Below, piece after piece: positions 35,370 to 47,122 of a DNA stretch of 64,000 nucleotides. The DNA is from Parasponia andersonii (lineage: Eukaryota; Streptophyta; Magnoliopsida; Rosales; Cannabaceae): positions 58,499 through 122,498 of the forward strand of contig JXTB01000315.1 of the NCBI GenBank assembly GCA_002914805.1, given 5' to 3'. Below the pieces are notes generated by a model that worked only from the letters and a program-made list of their open reading frames with translations, ran no database searches and was not told the origin of the DNA. A program made the translations under genes and the position numbers. The number at the start of each line of letters is the position of its first letter. The first letter of the stretch is position 1.

Positions 35370-36124
35370 TTAATAGTTTATAATATTAGCAAATGAATTT
35401 CGCGTTATTAATGTGACTACTATTTTATTAAGTTATTTTCAACTACCAGATTCCCGTGCATCACGCGGACGGATGACCGCTAGTCTGAGTTGTTGGAAAC
35501 AAAAAGAATTGGCACGATAATTGTCTCGTTTGCTTGATCTTTAAATTTTAATGATAATATTAGTAGCTACATAAGCAATTATTTTATTAATTATTATGCA
35601 TCACACAAGGAGATCTAATATTCTCTCACACGTAATCCTTCTCCGATTTTCTTGATCAAACGATAATTGATCACGGTATCCTTTTGACTCAACGCCAAAT
35701 AACTTTACCAGCTCAATTAGATCTAGCTTTTATATATAGGATGACTTGTAAAATTGATGTAACATTTGCCGGTTACCATTTTGGTTTGGAATAGAAGTGT
35801 CTTTGAACCACGATCTAGGACTTTTTTAAGTTTTAAGTTTTAAATGATTGTGTTTTAGCTTTTTTTTATTTTATTTTATTTCATAAATAACAGTTCTAAA
35901 ACTTAACTTCTGTTACACAACAATTAATAATATGTTTCAAAATATAAGTATTTTTTGGGGATTTTACCAAAAAAAATACCCATATTATGATTTTAAACCT
36001 CAATTACGCACTTGTCAAAACTCAAGTCAAACTTCAACCAATCAATTGGAAAAAACTCAACTAGCTATTAGATAGAAAAATTAGGGACTGATTTAAAAGT
36101 TTACAATGAAAAAAAGAAGATATT
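35370..36124. other. Intergenic, no gene seen
   Basis: AT-rich, with ordinary low-complexity runs. No gene or clear repeat boundary. Confidence 0.5.
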
Positions 36125-36383
36125 ATTAATTTTGACCATCTTTTTAAAACATGCGATTAAAAAAGAGTATAAAGTATATAAATCATTTACAAAGTTAGAA
36201 TTGTCGTTTAATGAAAATTTCATGATTCTAAATAAGTTCTCATCCCCAAAATTCGACATTGGTTAAACAGGCGAACGTGAACATAGTCGAGCATATCATC
36301 GAGTAGGGTACGGTTGATAACATTAGAGTGCTGGTGGGAGTAATTTAGCAATTTTATACGTGATACCACAATAAATATTAGTT
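36125..36383. repeat. Dispersed repeat, copy 2
   Basis: Matches the order of blocks at 24150-24270 (TTTTGACCATCTTTTTAAAA, ATTTACAAAGTTAGAATTG, AATGAAAATTTCATGATTC). It abuts the MITE at 36384. Confidence 0.5.
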
Positions 36384-36655
36384 GGATGGGTCTATTGTCA
36401 TCCTTTATCCTCACATCATTTTTATCAATTATTTTATTACAAAATAACCTGAAATAAAGTTACTTTTAAGTACAAAAGCTTAAAATATATTATACAACAT
36501 TTATGAGTTTCAAACATTTTATTTCTTAAGAAATCTTCAAACAGGTGTTAAACGAATTGCATTAAATCTCAAATCTTTGCGATGGTTTGTCCGGTTTGTC
36601 CGTAGATCAATATTCTTATACTTCATATTAAAAATATAGACACGTAATAAAAGTA

Positions 36656-36960
36656 GGCATCAATCTAGTAGGTAATTTTTTTTAGCTATATATAGATATT
36701 ATGTTGGCAAATGAAATTTTATCATATACACTTTCTTATTATAAAAAATAATACAGAAAAATAATAATATACGTTTTTTCATATATTTCATTATAGTAAT
36801 TGAATTACCTTTCTTATTATAAAAAATAATAGAGAAAAATAACAATATACGTTTTTTCATATATTTCATTATAGTAATTGAATTACCAATAGATAATGAT
36901 GATTCAACGACTAAGAAAAAATATATATACATAGATTAAAAAAATACTTATTTGTCAACC
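36656..36960. mobile_element. MITE, family 2, copy G (305 bp), nested in copy C
   Basis: Starts GGCATCAATCTAGTAGGTAA with a T run; the right end read inward is GGTTGACAAATAAGTATTTT. Flanked by a perfect AATAAAAGTA at 36646-36655 and 36961-36970, so the duplication is 9-10 bp, which points to a Mutator-type transposase for this family too. Confidence 0.75.
36731..36886. repeat. 78-bp tandem duplication inside MITE G
   Basis: Two adjacent near-identical copies starting CTTTCTTATTATAAAAAATA and ending TTGAATTAC(C), at 36731-36808 and 36809-36886. Confidence 0.9.
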
Positions 36961-38146
36961 AATAAAAGTATATATATATATATATATGAATAATTTATAT
37001 ATATGAATAAAAGTATATATTTATATATGAATAATTTAGATAATCTTGATCGGAACTTCGTAAGTTTCTTTATATTTAACTTTTAAGTTATTCTTGTTAA
37101 ATTTTTTTTTTTTGGGTTTTGGATTTGCATTTTGATCGATTGATAATAGGGTCAGAACCGATTATTTATAATGAGTTTATAAATTTAAAGACCAAAGAAC
37201 GCTATTATGAAATAAAATAAGAAGATGGATGAATTAATCTCTAACAAATAAGATAAGTGGGAAAATAAAGGGGAGATTAGAAAGTTACGAGCTTATACGA
37301 TTCAGACTTAGATTGGGAAATGGTTGGGAAATAATTGAGGTGAATGAGGTGAGAAAAAGAAGGTGGGTGGAGAAAGAAAAATATATTTTGGATTTTAAGG
37401 GCTATTTTGGAATAATTAAAGTGTATAATTAGCCTTAAATGAATTTTAATTTTTAAATTATTGGTGATTTTAGTTGAGGTATAGGGAGAGTTAATCAAAG
37501 TGTGACAATAGAGCCACCTTATTAATTTTAATAATATTTATAAATAAATCATTTTTATCATCAAATATTAATAGAATCACTGGTTTATATATACCTAAAA
37601 ACTGCTATAAATGAAATAACTGAGAAAAAACTACTAAGAGTGAAAACTTTCCCTCTCAAATTTCTATAGAGCTTAATTTCATGTAAAACCCGAGAAAACC
37701 CTAAATTTGGAAAAAAAATATTTTAATAATTATTTATCATGATCTTTTAATATTAGTGTATTCTTTTGAAGAATGAATTTATCATGTTAATTTTTTTGTC
37801 TAAAATTTTATTATGTATATTTCATTTCTTTGATCATAGAAATTGAGTAGTTATACACTAATGAATTTTGTGAATATATTGCAGTTTGATACACACAAGA
37901 AAGCCAAGTTGAACTATGTGCCTAATTGTAAGTATAAATTATTTTACAATATATATGGCTATTGTTGTTAATATGAAATAGGCCTAATTAATCATGTTTA
38001 CTATTGGGCCCTAAATTATTTGAGTTCAATAATCATTTATCTTGGCCCAATAGGTAATAGGAAAGTCCAAATTTGAAATTATTAGTATTCTTATTTATAA
38101 TTATTATTGGGTTTTAATTCTTTAGCCCAATAGATAATAAAAGAGC

Positions 38147-38330
38147 CCAAGTTGAAGTAAATATTTCAAGCCCAAGTAAAAATATATATATATATATATA
38201 TATAATATAGATAAATAGTAAAAGAAGAATTAGCAGATCATTTATCTTGGCCCAAGTTGAAGTAAATATTTCAAGCCAAGTAAAAATATATATATATAAT
38301 ATAGATAAATAGTAAAGAATTAGCAGTGTA
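38147..38330. repeat. 104-bp tandem repeat within the solo LTR
   Basis: CCCAAGTTGAAGTAAATATT, a TA run, AATATAGATAAATAGTAAA and GAATTAGCAG occur twice with a period of about 104 bp. Confidence 0.7.
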
Positions 38331-38936
38331 GACATTAACACATTTTAATAATATGCATATATATATTCATCATTTCACTTATATAAATGGAGAATGGAAG
38401 CTGATATAAAATATCATTAACATATTTTATTTATATATTATTACCATTAAAATAAAAGAAATTTATTAATTATATTAGAAAACAAAACAAAAATTAAGTA
38501 AGTTATATAATAATGCATTAGTTATTTGAATGGTATATTCATTATATAGATATGATAAGGTAATACATTATTTTTTTTAAGTGGATGAAGCATAATTAGG
38601 TTAATAAAATTAATTTAATTACATGATGAAAAGATAACAAATAAAAAAAAAGTTAAGTAAGTGGTGATTATTATTAATATTTATTTTTGAATTAATTTTT
38701 AATTATATTTTATGTACATAATTAACCTATAAATAGGGCACTCTTTTGTAAACATAATCAAGTTCCTTCATTTCTTTTCCTCCATCTTTCTCTCAAAATT
38801 TCTATTTCATCTATTGTGATTTCAAGAATTTCTTCTTAGAGTTCTTCAAGTTTCAAGAAAAAAAAAAAATTCTTAGAACTCTTAATCTTTCAAAATTTAT
38901 ATATTTTATTGCACTTAAGTTTAAATTCAATTTATG

Positions 38937-38969
<33 letters not shown>

Positions 38970-38981
38970 ATTCAATCTATG

Positions 38982-39045
<64 letters not shown>
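38937..39045. repeat. Compound (TA)n(GA)n microsatellites
   Basis: Two successive blocks of TA units followed by GA units; the second GA block has about twenty-two units. Confidence 0.95.
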
Positions 39046-39047
<2 letters not shown>

Positions 39048-41380
39048 AGAGACCTTATAAAGGTGTGAAATTTTTGTGAAAAGTATTTCTATATGTGTAG
39101 TTAATTTCTGAAAAGTTTCACTTTTATACCTTACTTCTATAATTTTATAAAAAATCATTTAACGCAAGTTAGTCGTTAGTTAAGAAAAGCTGTAAAACGG
39201 ATTTTATATAATTGATTCTATGATTTCAAAGGGCAAACGTTTTTATTTTGGGTTAAAATTTTAAATATATGTTCATATATATGTTAAGATTATTTCTGGA
39301 AGTTTTCATAATTTTTTTGTGTCTATAAAATTAATTATAATTTTCTGAATATCCAATATTTTAATATTTCAAAATGCTGAAATAAATTCTAATAGTATAA
39401 TTATAAGTGATTAAAGTGCTATAAAATTATCTTTTTAGAATTTTCAAATATCATACATAAGTTAGAAAATGTGAATGATGTGCTTTTAAAATTTTGAGTT
39501 TGTTTGATTTATAAAATACTCCGGAAAATTCAATCATTCTCGTTTAGTCGCATCTTTACAATTTTATTACAAATTCTAAATTAGAAAAACAAATAGTGAT
39601 AAATATTATTTATAAATTCTAAACCATAATCTTTAGATTTTTGTTTATTTTATATGGATTCATGTAAATTTTTAGAATGAATAGAATTATGGACTAAAAT
39701 ATGAAATTCCTTAACTACGCATTACGCACCAAAATTCTACAATTTTAATATGAAACATTATTTTAAGATTTATGTTGTGAATGTTTTCAAAAATATAAAA
39801 TTGGTTTCATATGACCAATGATAGCATATATGTTGACATATAAAATGAATGTTGATGCATAAATAATAAATAAAAATGATAAAGAAGAGGCACGTGGTTA
39901 CAACAAGGCTAAGTGTGTGGTATTTCACTGCAAGCATGAATAATATTTTCAAAGGACTTAAGGTAAATACAATCTCACCTATAACATGAAGAGTTTCAAA
40001 AGTATGTTCTGTTTGAAATAAAAGTATTTGAGATAATTAAATGTTATATTTTGCCTATGCAAGAGATGTTTGTTTAACTTGTATATGTACTTATAAAAAT
40101 ACATGCCTCCTATGACAATAAGATAAGGTAAATTTACTTTACAATATTGTTCATAACTTGATAAATATATTTCAATCAAATGGAGTATCAAGAAGATGAA
40201 ATATAAGTTTTGGTTTGAAATATGATACAACCATTTATGTTAAAGAGGAGACTAAGTAAAAGATAAGAATATAAATGTGTCGTACCAACTTCTATTAGGT
40301 GAGGATTTCTAAGGGAAGATAAGATCGACCTCCACTAGGTGAGGATTCTCGAGGAAAATACATTAAATTTATGACCGTTGGTATTTTAATAGGGTCGCTC
40401 CCCTGATTCTCAGTCGGTAAGTGCACATTTGGTACGTACACAAGGGCTCATAAGAAAGATAAAAGATTTTACAATAACATATGCGATAAAAGATTACTTC
40501 ATAAAATACAAGTTGAAAGATTATACAAGGATTCAAAAATTGAACTTTCATTAAATATTATCTGTATAAGATATTTTATGAGATGAATTATACTTACTGA
40601 GCGAAAACTCACGTAGTGTAAATGCCCATATTGTAGGTATCAAAGGCAAACAACTTTGTTTTGATTAATGGGTTGATTAAAATCGAGGCGGAAATGGATG
40701 CGAGACACGAGCTTTGGGATACCACTACTATAAATTTCTGTAAAAGTTGTCTTTTCTTTAAACGATACAGTTTACTTAAATATGTAAGATTAAGTCATAT
40801 ATTTCTTTAAGTTAATAACGAGATGAAATGTTTAAATATGAAATCTATATTTTAAGTTTAATTATACCTCTAAAATTAAAATTAAGTAATCATTTTGCTA
40901 TATACAATATAACTAATTTTATCTAAATATCCCTTTATAGAATACTATATATATATATATTATCTTAAAGTATATTTTCAATAATTAAAGATTTTTTAAA
41001 TAATTTTGTTATTTTATTATCTAATATATTGATTTAAATAAATGTAAGACTAAATAAGCTTTGTCAAAAAGACTTAAACCCTCTAATGAGAGCTTGGGAT
41101 TTAAGAAGTCTACTTGTGACCCCCTTTCTCACCTGGAAGCTCTTTTAGTTGCGCATTATTTAAATCTCATAAAAAAATAATAATATTTCCTTCAATAGTT
41201 TCTATAAATTTCTTAATATAACATTTAAAATAATTAGTTAACTATCTTAAGAGAATTATATAAATAGAAAAAAAAAATGTCGTGAATTTTCATAGTCCAA
41301 GTTTGTGACTTTTAAAAGAATAAATTAATTTAAGAATATACGTAGATATCGGTCTTAAAAGTTCGGGTCGTTACGTTTCA

Positions 41381-44236
41381 TCTCTTTTTTTTTTTATTAT
41401 TTTGGAAGTCCTTTTGTTTTTTTTAATGAAAAAGAAATTCTATTGTTTTGTTCTTAAATAATTGTTCTTTTAGTGCAAAAAATAAATAAATAAAGAATTG
41501 TTTTTGATTGTTTGGCATAAATTCAAATTCAAATTTAAACGTATTTTTGGGATAACATCCTAAAAAAATGACATCTAGTTGTTTGGGAAAAAACATCAGA
41601 TTGTTTTATTTATATCAAATAAAATCTTATATTTTTATTTTCCTATCAAATCTCACCACATTCAAGTTTAATTATTGAAAAATGATTTTTAGTTTTTTAA
41701 TTGAAAATTTCAAATACAATCATGATCATTCAATACAAATTTCAAATCATAGGTGATCCAAAACAGTAAACAAACAATCGATTTAACTATTGTATTAGAA
41801 CATACTAACTAAAAGGAAAAAAAATAAATTGTGCACAAGTTATAAATGACATGCATACATATCTCGCATAATGAGTCCGCAAAGAGATTGACAAGGAATT
41901 TCTCTTTGGCTCTAACTGCCAATATCTTGGATCTTCAATTGATATGATAATGGATATTTCATACGTATTGATTTTTTACATCGTAAAATTTTCCAAATTT
42001 GAATCGCGCTATCTAAAGTTTAAGGTGTAGAACCACAAAAAAAAAAAAAAAAACCAAACGTAAAAATAATGAAAATAAACTACAATAAAATCTCTATAAA
42101 CTAATATTGTTGGGACAACAGAAATTATTACTTTGGGTTATTTACTTATCATAAATAAATAATTTATTAATTTAAAAGAGTAATGTGAAGCTATGGGCTA
42201 AATATTTGCACCTTTTCTACCTAAGATATATGTATGACCTCTAATAATAAAAATTAGATAAAGTCAAAATTAATTTGTACATACAAAGAAATCTAAAAGT
42301 TAACATGCATATCCACAAAAGTTATTATATATTATTTGTATATAAATAAAATTCAAAAAGTTAATTTTCAGTGTATATTAAAAAGTTAAAAAGTATCAAA
42401 AAGTTAAAAAGTATATATATGCACGTGATCATAAATATAGTTTTAAAATTTAATACCTTGTAAAATATAATATTTCAAGATGTCTCATATATATTGAACA
42501 TAATAATGATAATTAATAGTTATTAGTTTTACTTCAAGAATATAAATCATTATAAATAGGTTCTAAATGGTATACCAAATGTGATGTATCCACTGCAAAA
42601 ATTAGAGTATGAGTTTAAGTTCAATTTTAAGTACAAATAATAAATAAATAACTTTAGATGCATTTTAAAAAAGAAAATAATTAAGAAAATAGAAGTTATC
42701 TAGAAAAAAAAACTCATAAATATTGTAAATATTTGTGTTATTTCTTTTATTTGTTTAGTCAATTATTAATTTATATATTGGATGGCCTTAAAGAGCTACA
42801 AAAAAAAATATTATCTTATGAATATTAATTTAGTATTGGCCCAAGTTTGACTGAAAGATTTTATTATTTAACCGATGTTATTAATTTATCGAATATTCAT
42901 TTATTGAGATTCTATTATACACAAAAATTTATTGTTGAATATATTTAGTTTTTTTTTTTTTTTAACGTTATAGTCAATTGGTTTCTCTAGAATTGGTTAA
43001 GATTATCTTGAAAGTGGAGAATTAGCTTATTCATTAGACAACTTTTTTCTTCTAATTTAATTTGCTACTGTAAAATTTTATTTGATTATAATAATAAATT
43101 TGTTTCTATATATATATATATAGATTTAGAATAATGTGGAGAAAAATTATTAAAATAGAAAAATAAATCATAAAGAAAAACTCTACTAACAGATCCTAAA
43201 TATCTTCTTTGCCAACGGATAAAAATCTAAATAAGTAGGATTTAGTAAAATGGTTCGTGACGTAGTGTAATTGATTAACTAACAACAAGCACCGGTACTC
43301 CGCTAGTATAGTGGTGTGGAATAACATTATGCGCACGTTGTTTAAAAAATTAAAAAAAAAATGATATAAAAATGATCAAAGAATAAATTTATTAAATTAT
43401 CTTGATAAATTAATTATTCTAAATAGATCTTAGAGTATAAATTTATAACAGATTTTAAATTTAAGTATCAATACTGATAATAACTAAAATATAATATATA
43501 AATTGAACAAAGTATCAAAATACAAAATATAAAAATAATATTATCCTAATTTTAGTCTATAATGCATATTCTGTATGATAATAAGAAAAATTCTAAAAAA
43601 TATACGCAATGTTTATCATCACATACTAATATATAAATGTGCATGAGATCTATCACAAATTTTACGTTCATACGATTATATTCTATTGTGTTAAAATAAA
43701 AGGCTAATAGAAAAATATAAATATTAGTAGGTAGATTTAATAATTTGCTATTTTGTGTCTCTCTCTCAAAAAAATAAATCTGTAGCCTCCAATCTTTTTC
43801 TATCTCAAAAAACTCAATGTCGTCCCTCTCGTAATAGGTTGAAGAATGAGTGCTTTGATCTTCTTTTCTAGTCTTTCTTTCTCCTCTCCTCCCTAATCTC
43901 CTTTTAAGGATGAGGGATTTTTCTCTTTTTATTTATTTTTTTAATAAGTCTAAATTTAAATCTAGTTATAGCACTATATTTGTGTAGTTTTTTGTGCCTG
44001 ATCTTTGATTTGGATAGGTTTTTAGTACTGTTTACTATATCTTGAATCTGTGAAATTTTCTTTAGATTTGGATTTGGATGGGTTAGTTTTTTCTTTTAAG
44101 GGGTGTAGATCTCATTTAGTATTAGAATCATATTCTACTCACCCAGAACATAGTCAAGTAGCATGTAAAAGTAATTATTTACTGGTGGTCCTTGTTATCT
44201 TCTTTTTTTAGAGATATAGACAGAGCTAAAACAGGT
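41381..44236. other. Intergenic, no gene seen
   Basis: Highly AT-rich with A runs (42039-42052) and TA microsatellites. The stretch 43740-44130 is T-rich with CTCCTCTCCTCCC and resembles a leader, but no open frame follows. Confidence 0.6.
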
Positions 44237-44244
44237 TCAGTAGT

Positions 44245-44685
44245 AAGGATGGCAATAGGATGGGTATGGCCATCCTGACTCCGTACCCACAGGTAAAACC
44301 CCTATGCATATCCGCCTTATTTACCCTTTTATAAAGATAGAGTAGGTTCGAGTATTACTCGTTGCAGGTAATGGGTACCCGTGGGTACCTATATACTCAA
44401 CGCCCATTTAAATATATATATATATATATNAAGTAACGGGAATAAGCTTTAAGTTTTTTTTTTTTTTTACTTATATTACGTATATTTACATACATACATA
44501 TTATATTTTTAAAAATAACATATAATTATATAATTGAGCCGGGTTCGAGGATGGGTACATCTAAACTCGAACCTGACGTGAATATAGTATCTAAAACCCA
44601 AACTTGACTCGTATACTCGAATATTCGTGTGCAACTCACCCTATTATAGGCGGATACCGTTTTTGGGTTAAATTGCCATCCCTAC
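44245..44685. mobile_element. hAT-like MITE with GGATGGCAAT ends (441 bp)
   Basis: Left end AAGGATGGCAAT, right end read inward GTAGGGATGGCAAT. The interior has GGTACCCGTGGGTACC and CGGGTTCGA phrases of a common plant repeat. Flanks TCAGTAGT (44237-44244) and TTAGTGGT (44686-44693) agree at six of eight positions, both differences being transitions. A single N lies at 44430 in an AT run. Confidence 0.65.
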
Positions 44686-44693
44686 TTAGTGGT

Positions 44694-46616
44694 GGCGGCA
44701 ATCCCCCTTATTTATGAGAATTTTATTTTTACCACTAATTTTATTTCAAAATTTCAGTTTTATTCTCTATTTTCTCCCCTAAATTTTTATAATTATAGTT
44801 TTTGCTCATGTTTTATAAAAAAAAAAATTCAATAATTCCCTTAACGAGACCCAATATTTTTTTAATTTCTGAAATTTACTTATATTATTTTGAAATATTA
44901 TACTTTTCCTTCACTTTTGATAATTTTTCTTTGACTTACTTTAAGTACTTTTTTTGAATTCTATATTGGTATACATTGACTAATGTGTTTCAAAATTAGT
45001 TAAAAAAAATTTTACATGCCCCTCTAAGAAAATTTTCTAACTCTGTTATTACTTAGAGAATTATAACAGCTTATAATTCTTGATGTTACTATATTTGTGA
45101 TTTACTTTTCGACTTCTTGTTTGAAAAGTTTAAAATTATAATTCTCTGTATTTGTATTATAATTGAAATATTTTAATTTTTATTAATATTATTTTCTTGA
45201 AGAGTCCATTTTTATCCGAAGAAAGGTATTTTTTATTTGAAAGGACAATATTTTGCATTTACTTTACCATAACTTAATTGAGATGAACCAGCTGCATGGT
45301 GTGTCCGAAAAGAATCACAAATATTGGAGCTTTGAAGTTTTGTTTACTTATAGTGGAGTGAGGATATAGAATATATTCTTTTACAGTAATATACAATGGA
45401 AAATGAAAAATTTTGCTTCAATGTGATTTGCCCATTGTCATTAGAAATTAGTATTTCACTCCATCTTTCGAAAGGGTACGTGTTAATTCCAACCATAAAT
45501 TGATGCGAAAAAAAAAAAAAAATCGAAGGTGTGGGACGACAGATTTCAAATCATTATTAGTAGCTATCGTAAATATTATTTTCCTTTGTTAGGCTTGTAC
45601 GATCAACCTTGATGTTTGTTTCCTTCCAAAAAAAAAAAAANNNNNNNNNNNNNNNNNNNNNNNNNNNNNNNNNNNNNNNNNNNNNNNNNNNNNNNNNNNN
45701 NNNNNNNNNNNNNNNNNNNNNNNNNNNNNNNNNNNNNNNNNNNNNNNNNNNNNNNNNNNNNNNNNNNNNNNNNNNNNNNNNNNNNNNNNNNNNNNNNNNN
45801 NNNNNNNTAAAAAAAATGTATTTCGAAAAATTAGATCCAAACCCTTTGAATTTAGATCCCTTTCAAATTTTCCTTGTTTATAATGCGACTAATCAAAATT
45901 ACATAACGTAAATGCAAGTTTTATATCTCCATAAAAATTAAAAACTCAATCAAACAAATATAAATCCAAAAAAACTAACCAGATAAGATAAAATTGTACT
46001 AATTTAAGGAGCCAATATAATATAAATTAACACATTCATCTTGTTTTGTCACTTTTTTTTTTCTTTTTTCTTTAAGTTTATACTTGTTTTATTGAGTTTT
46101 CTAGTATTTATGGAGGGTAAATATGTATCTTTACCAATAAATTATTTTAACATATTCAATTGGCTAGATAGAAATTTGAATAAGAAAAATTAATTTCAAA
46201 GATTTCGATTTCAATTAACCGAATTATAGTGTTTTTCTGGAGAAAAAAAGTGAAAACCTAAAATTAATTGGGTAATTTTATTCTATTTTTTTCCCCCTTC
46301 CTTGAAAGACATTTCTTAAATATTCTTCCTTTTTCATATTATTATCATTTTATATGGCTTAAATAACGAAAGAATTTACAGATTAGCCAGTACTGGGCTA
46401 GTTGTCCTTAATGGGACAGCACTATGTAATTGCCTTTCGACAATACTAATAGGCTTCTGTCAATTTATATGATACCAATAACATCTTTGTTAATTGTTAT
46501 ACAATGGTAATTGATTAATCTTCTAAACAAGTACTTTATAGTTAATCATTAACAAAAAAGGGGGAAAAAAAAAGGTACTTTATAGTTAAGGCAGTAAAAA
46601 GACAAAAAATTCACAA
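44694..46616. other. Intergenic with assembly gap 45641-45807
   Basis: AT-rich. The 167-N gap follows an A run. Apparent open frames across the gap are artefacts of N. No gene. Confidence 0.6.
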
Positions 46617-46628
46617 ATCATAATTTAG

Positions 46629-47122
46629 ATAAATGATTTTATTAGTTTATGAACTATGGAAAAAATCTAGCTTTGGTCATTAAATTTTAAATTATATCGT
46701 ATTGATTCTTAAACTATAAAAAATATTTCATTTAGTCATTTTTACTATACATTTTATTTGATTCTTACTAAAATAAGTATATGAGTTGTATTTCTCATTC
46801 GGTATTATTAATTTTAACAAAATATTACATTTTGGACTATTCTATATTGCATTACCGTTCAATATACAACTAATTTTTAATCAACCAACTATATTTTGAA
46901 TTGTTTTAATTCATGGTTTAACTTCTTTATAGTGTTGAATGATATTTTTGGATATGAAATAAGTATAACAAAATGACAAAGATGTCTCGTGTGGCTCATT
47001 TTGTTAAAAAATGAAATATATAAAAAAAAATTTAAAGATTAAAATAACGTAATTTAAAGTTCAAGAATCCAAATAAGATTTTTCTCATAGTTTAAAGACC
47101 AACAAAATTATTTATACTTTTA
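46629..47122. mobile_element. Foldback MITE (about 0.5 kb), tentative
   Basis: The segment 46629-46735 (TTATTAGTTTATGAACTATG, AAAAATCTAGC, TTAAATTATATCGTATTGAT) is matched, inverted, at about 47030-47122 (ATAACGTAATTTAAAG, AAGATTTTTCTCATAG, AAGACCAACAAAATTATT). The ends and target duplication are not clear. Confidence 0.5.

Larger units (their letters stand above)
36384..37519. mobile_element. Mutator-like MITE, family 1, copy C (1136 bp), carries a nested MITE
   Basis: Ends GGATGGGTCTATTGTCATCC and, inward from the right, AGGTGGCTCTATTGTCACAC. Flanked by TATTAGTT (36376-36383) and TATTAATT (37520-37527), one mismatch. Taking out the nested element at 36656-36960 and its 10-bp duplication leaves about 820 bp, near the size of copies A and B. 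Confidence 0.65.
37682..41375 (+). mobile_element. Solo LTR (3694 bp), chromovirus-like
   Basis: Starts TGTAAAACCCGAG and ends TTCGGGTCGTTACG; the termini are inverted (TGTAA-ACCCGA against CGTAACGACCCGA), as in long plant chromovirus LTRs. Directly flanking are TTTCA at 37677-37681 and TTTCA at 41376-41380, a perfect 5-bp target duplication. Inside are a TATA box (TATAAATA at 38728-38735), an AG microsatellite, and near 40600 TTACTGAGCGAAAACTCAC, a phrase shaped like TTACTGAGTTTTATACTCAT in the LTR at 60052-62814. No internal coding region adjoins, so it is a solo LTR. Orientation is inferred from the TATA box. Confidence 0.65.

Noticed and set aside
38853..39158. 101-codon minus-strand frame rich in LSLSLS and IYIY
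   Set aside because: Translation of AG and TA microsatellites within a solo LTR.
45589..45911. Open frames on both strands across 45641-45807
   Set aside because: Formed by N and homopolymer runs only.
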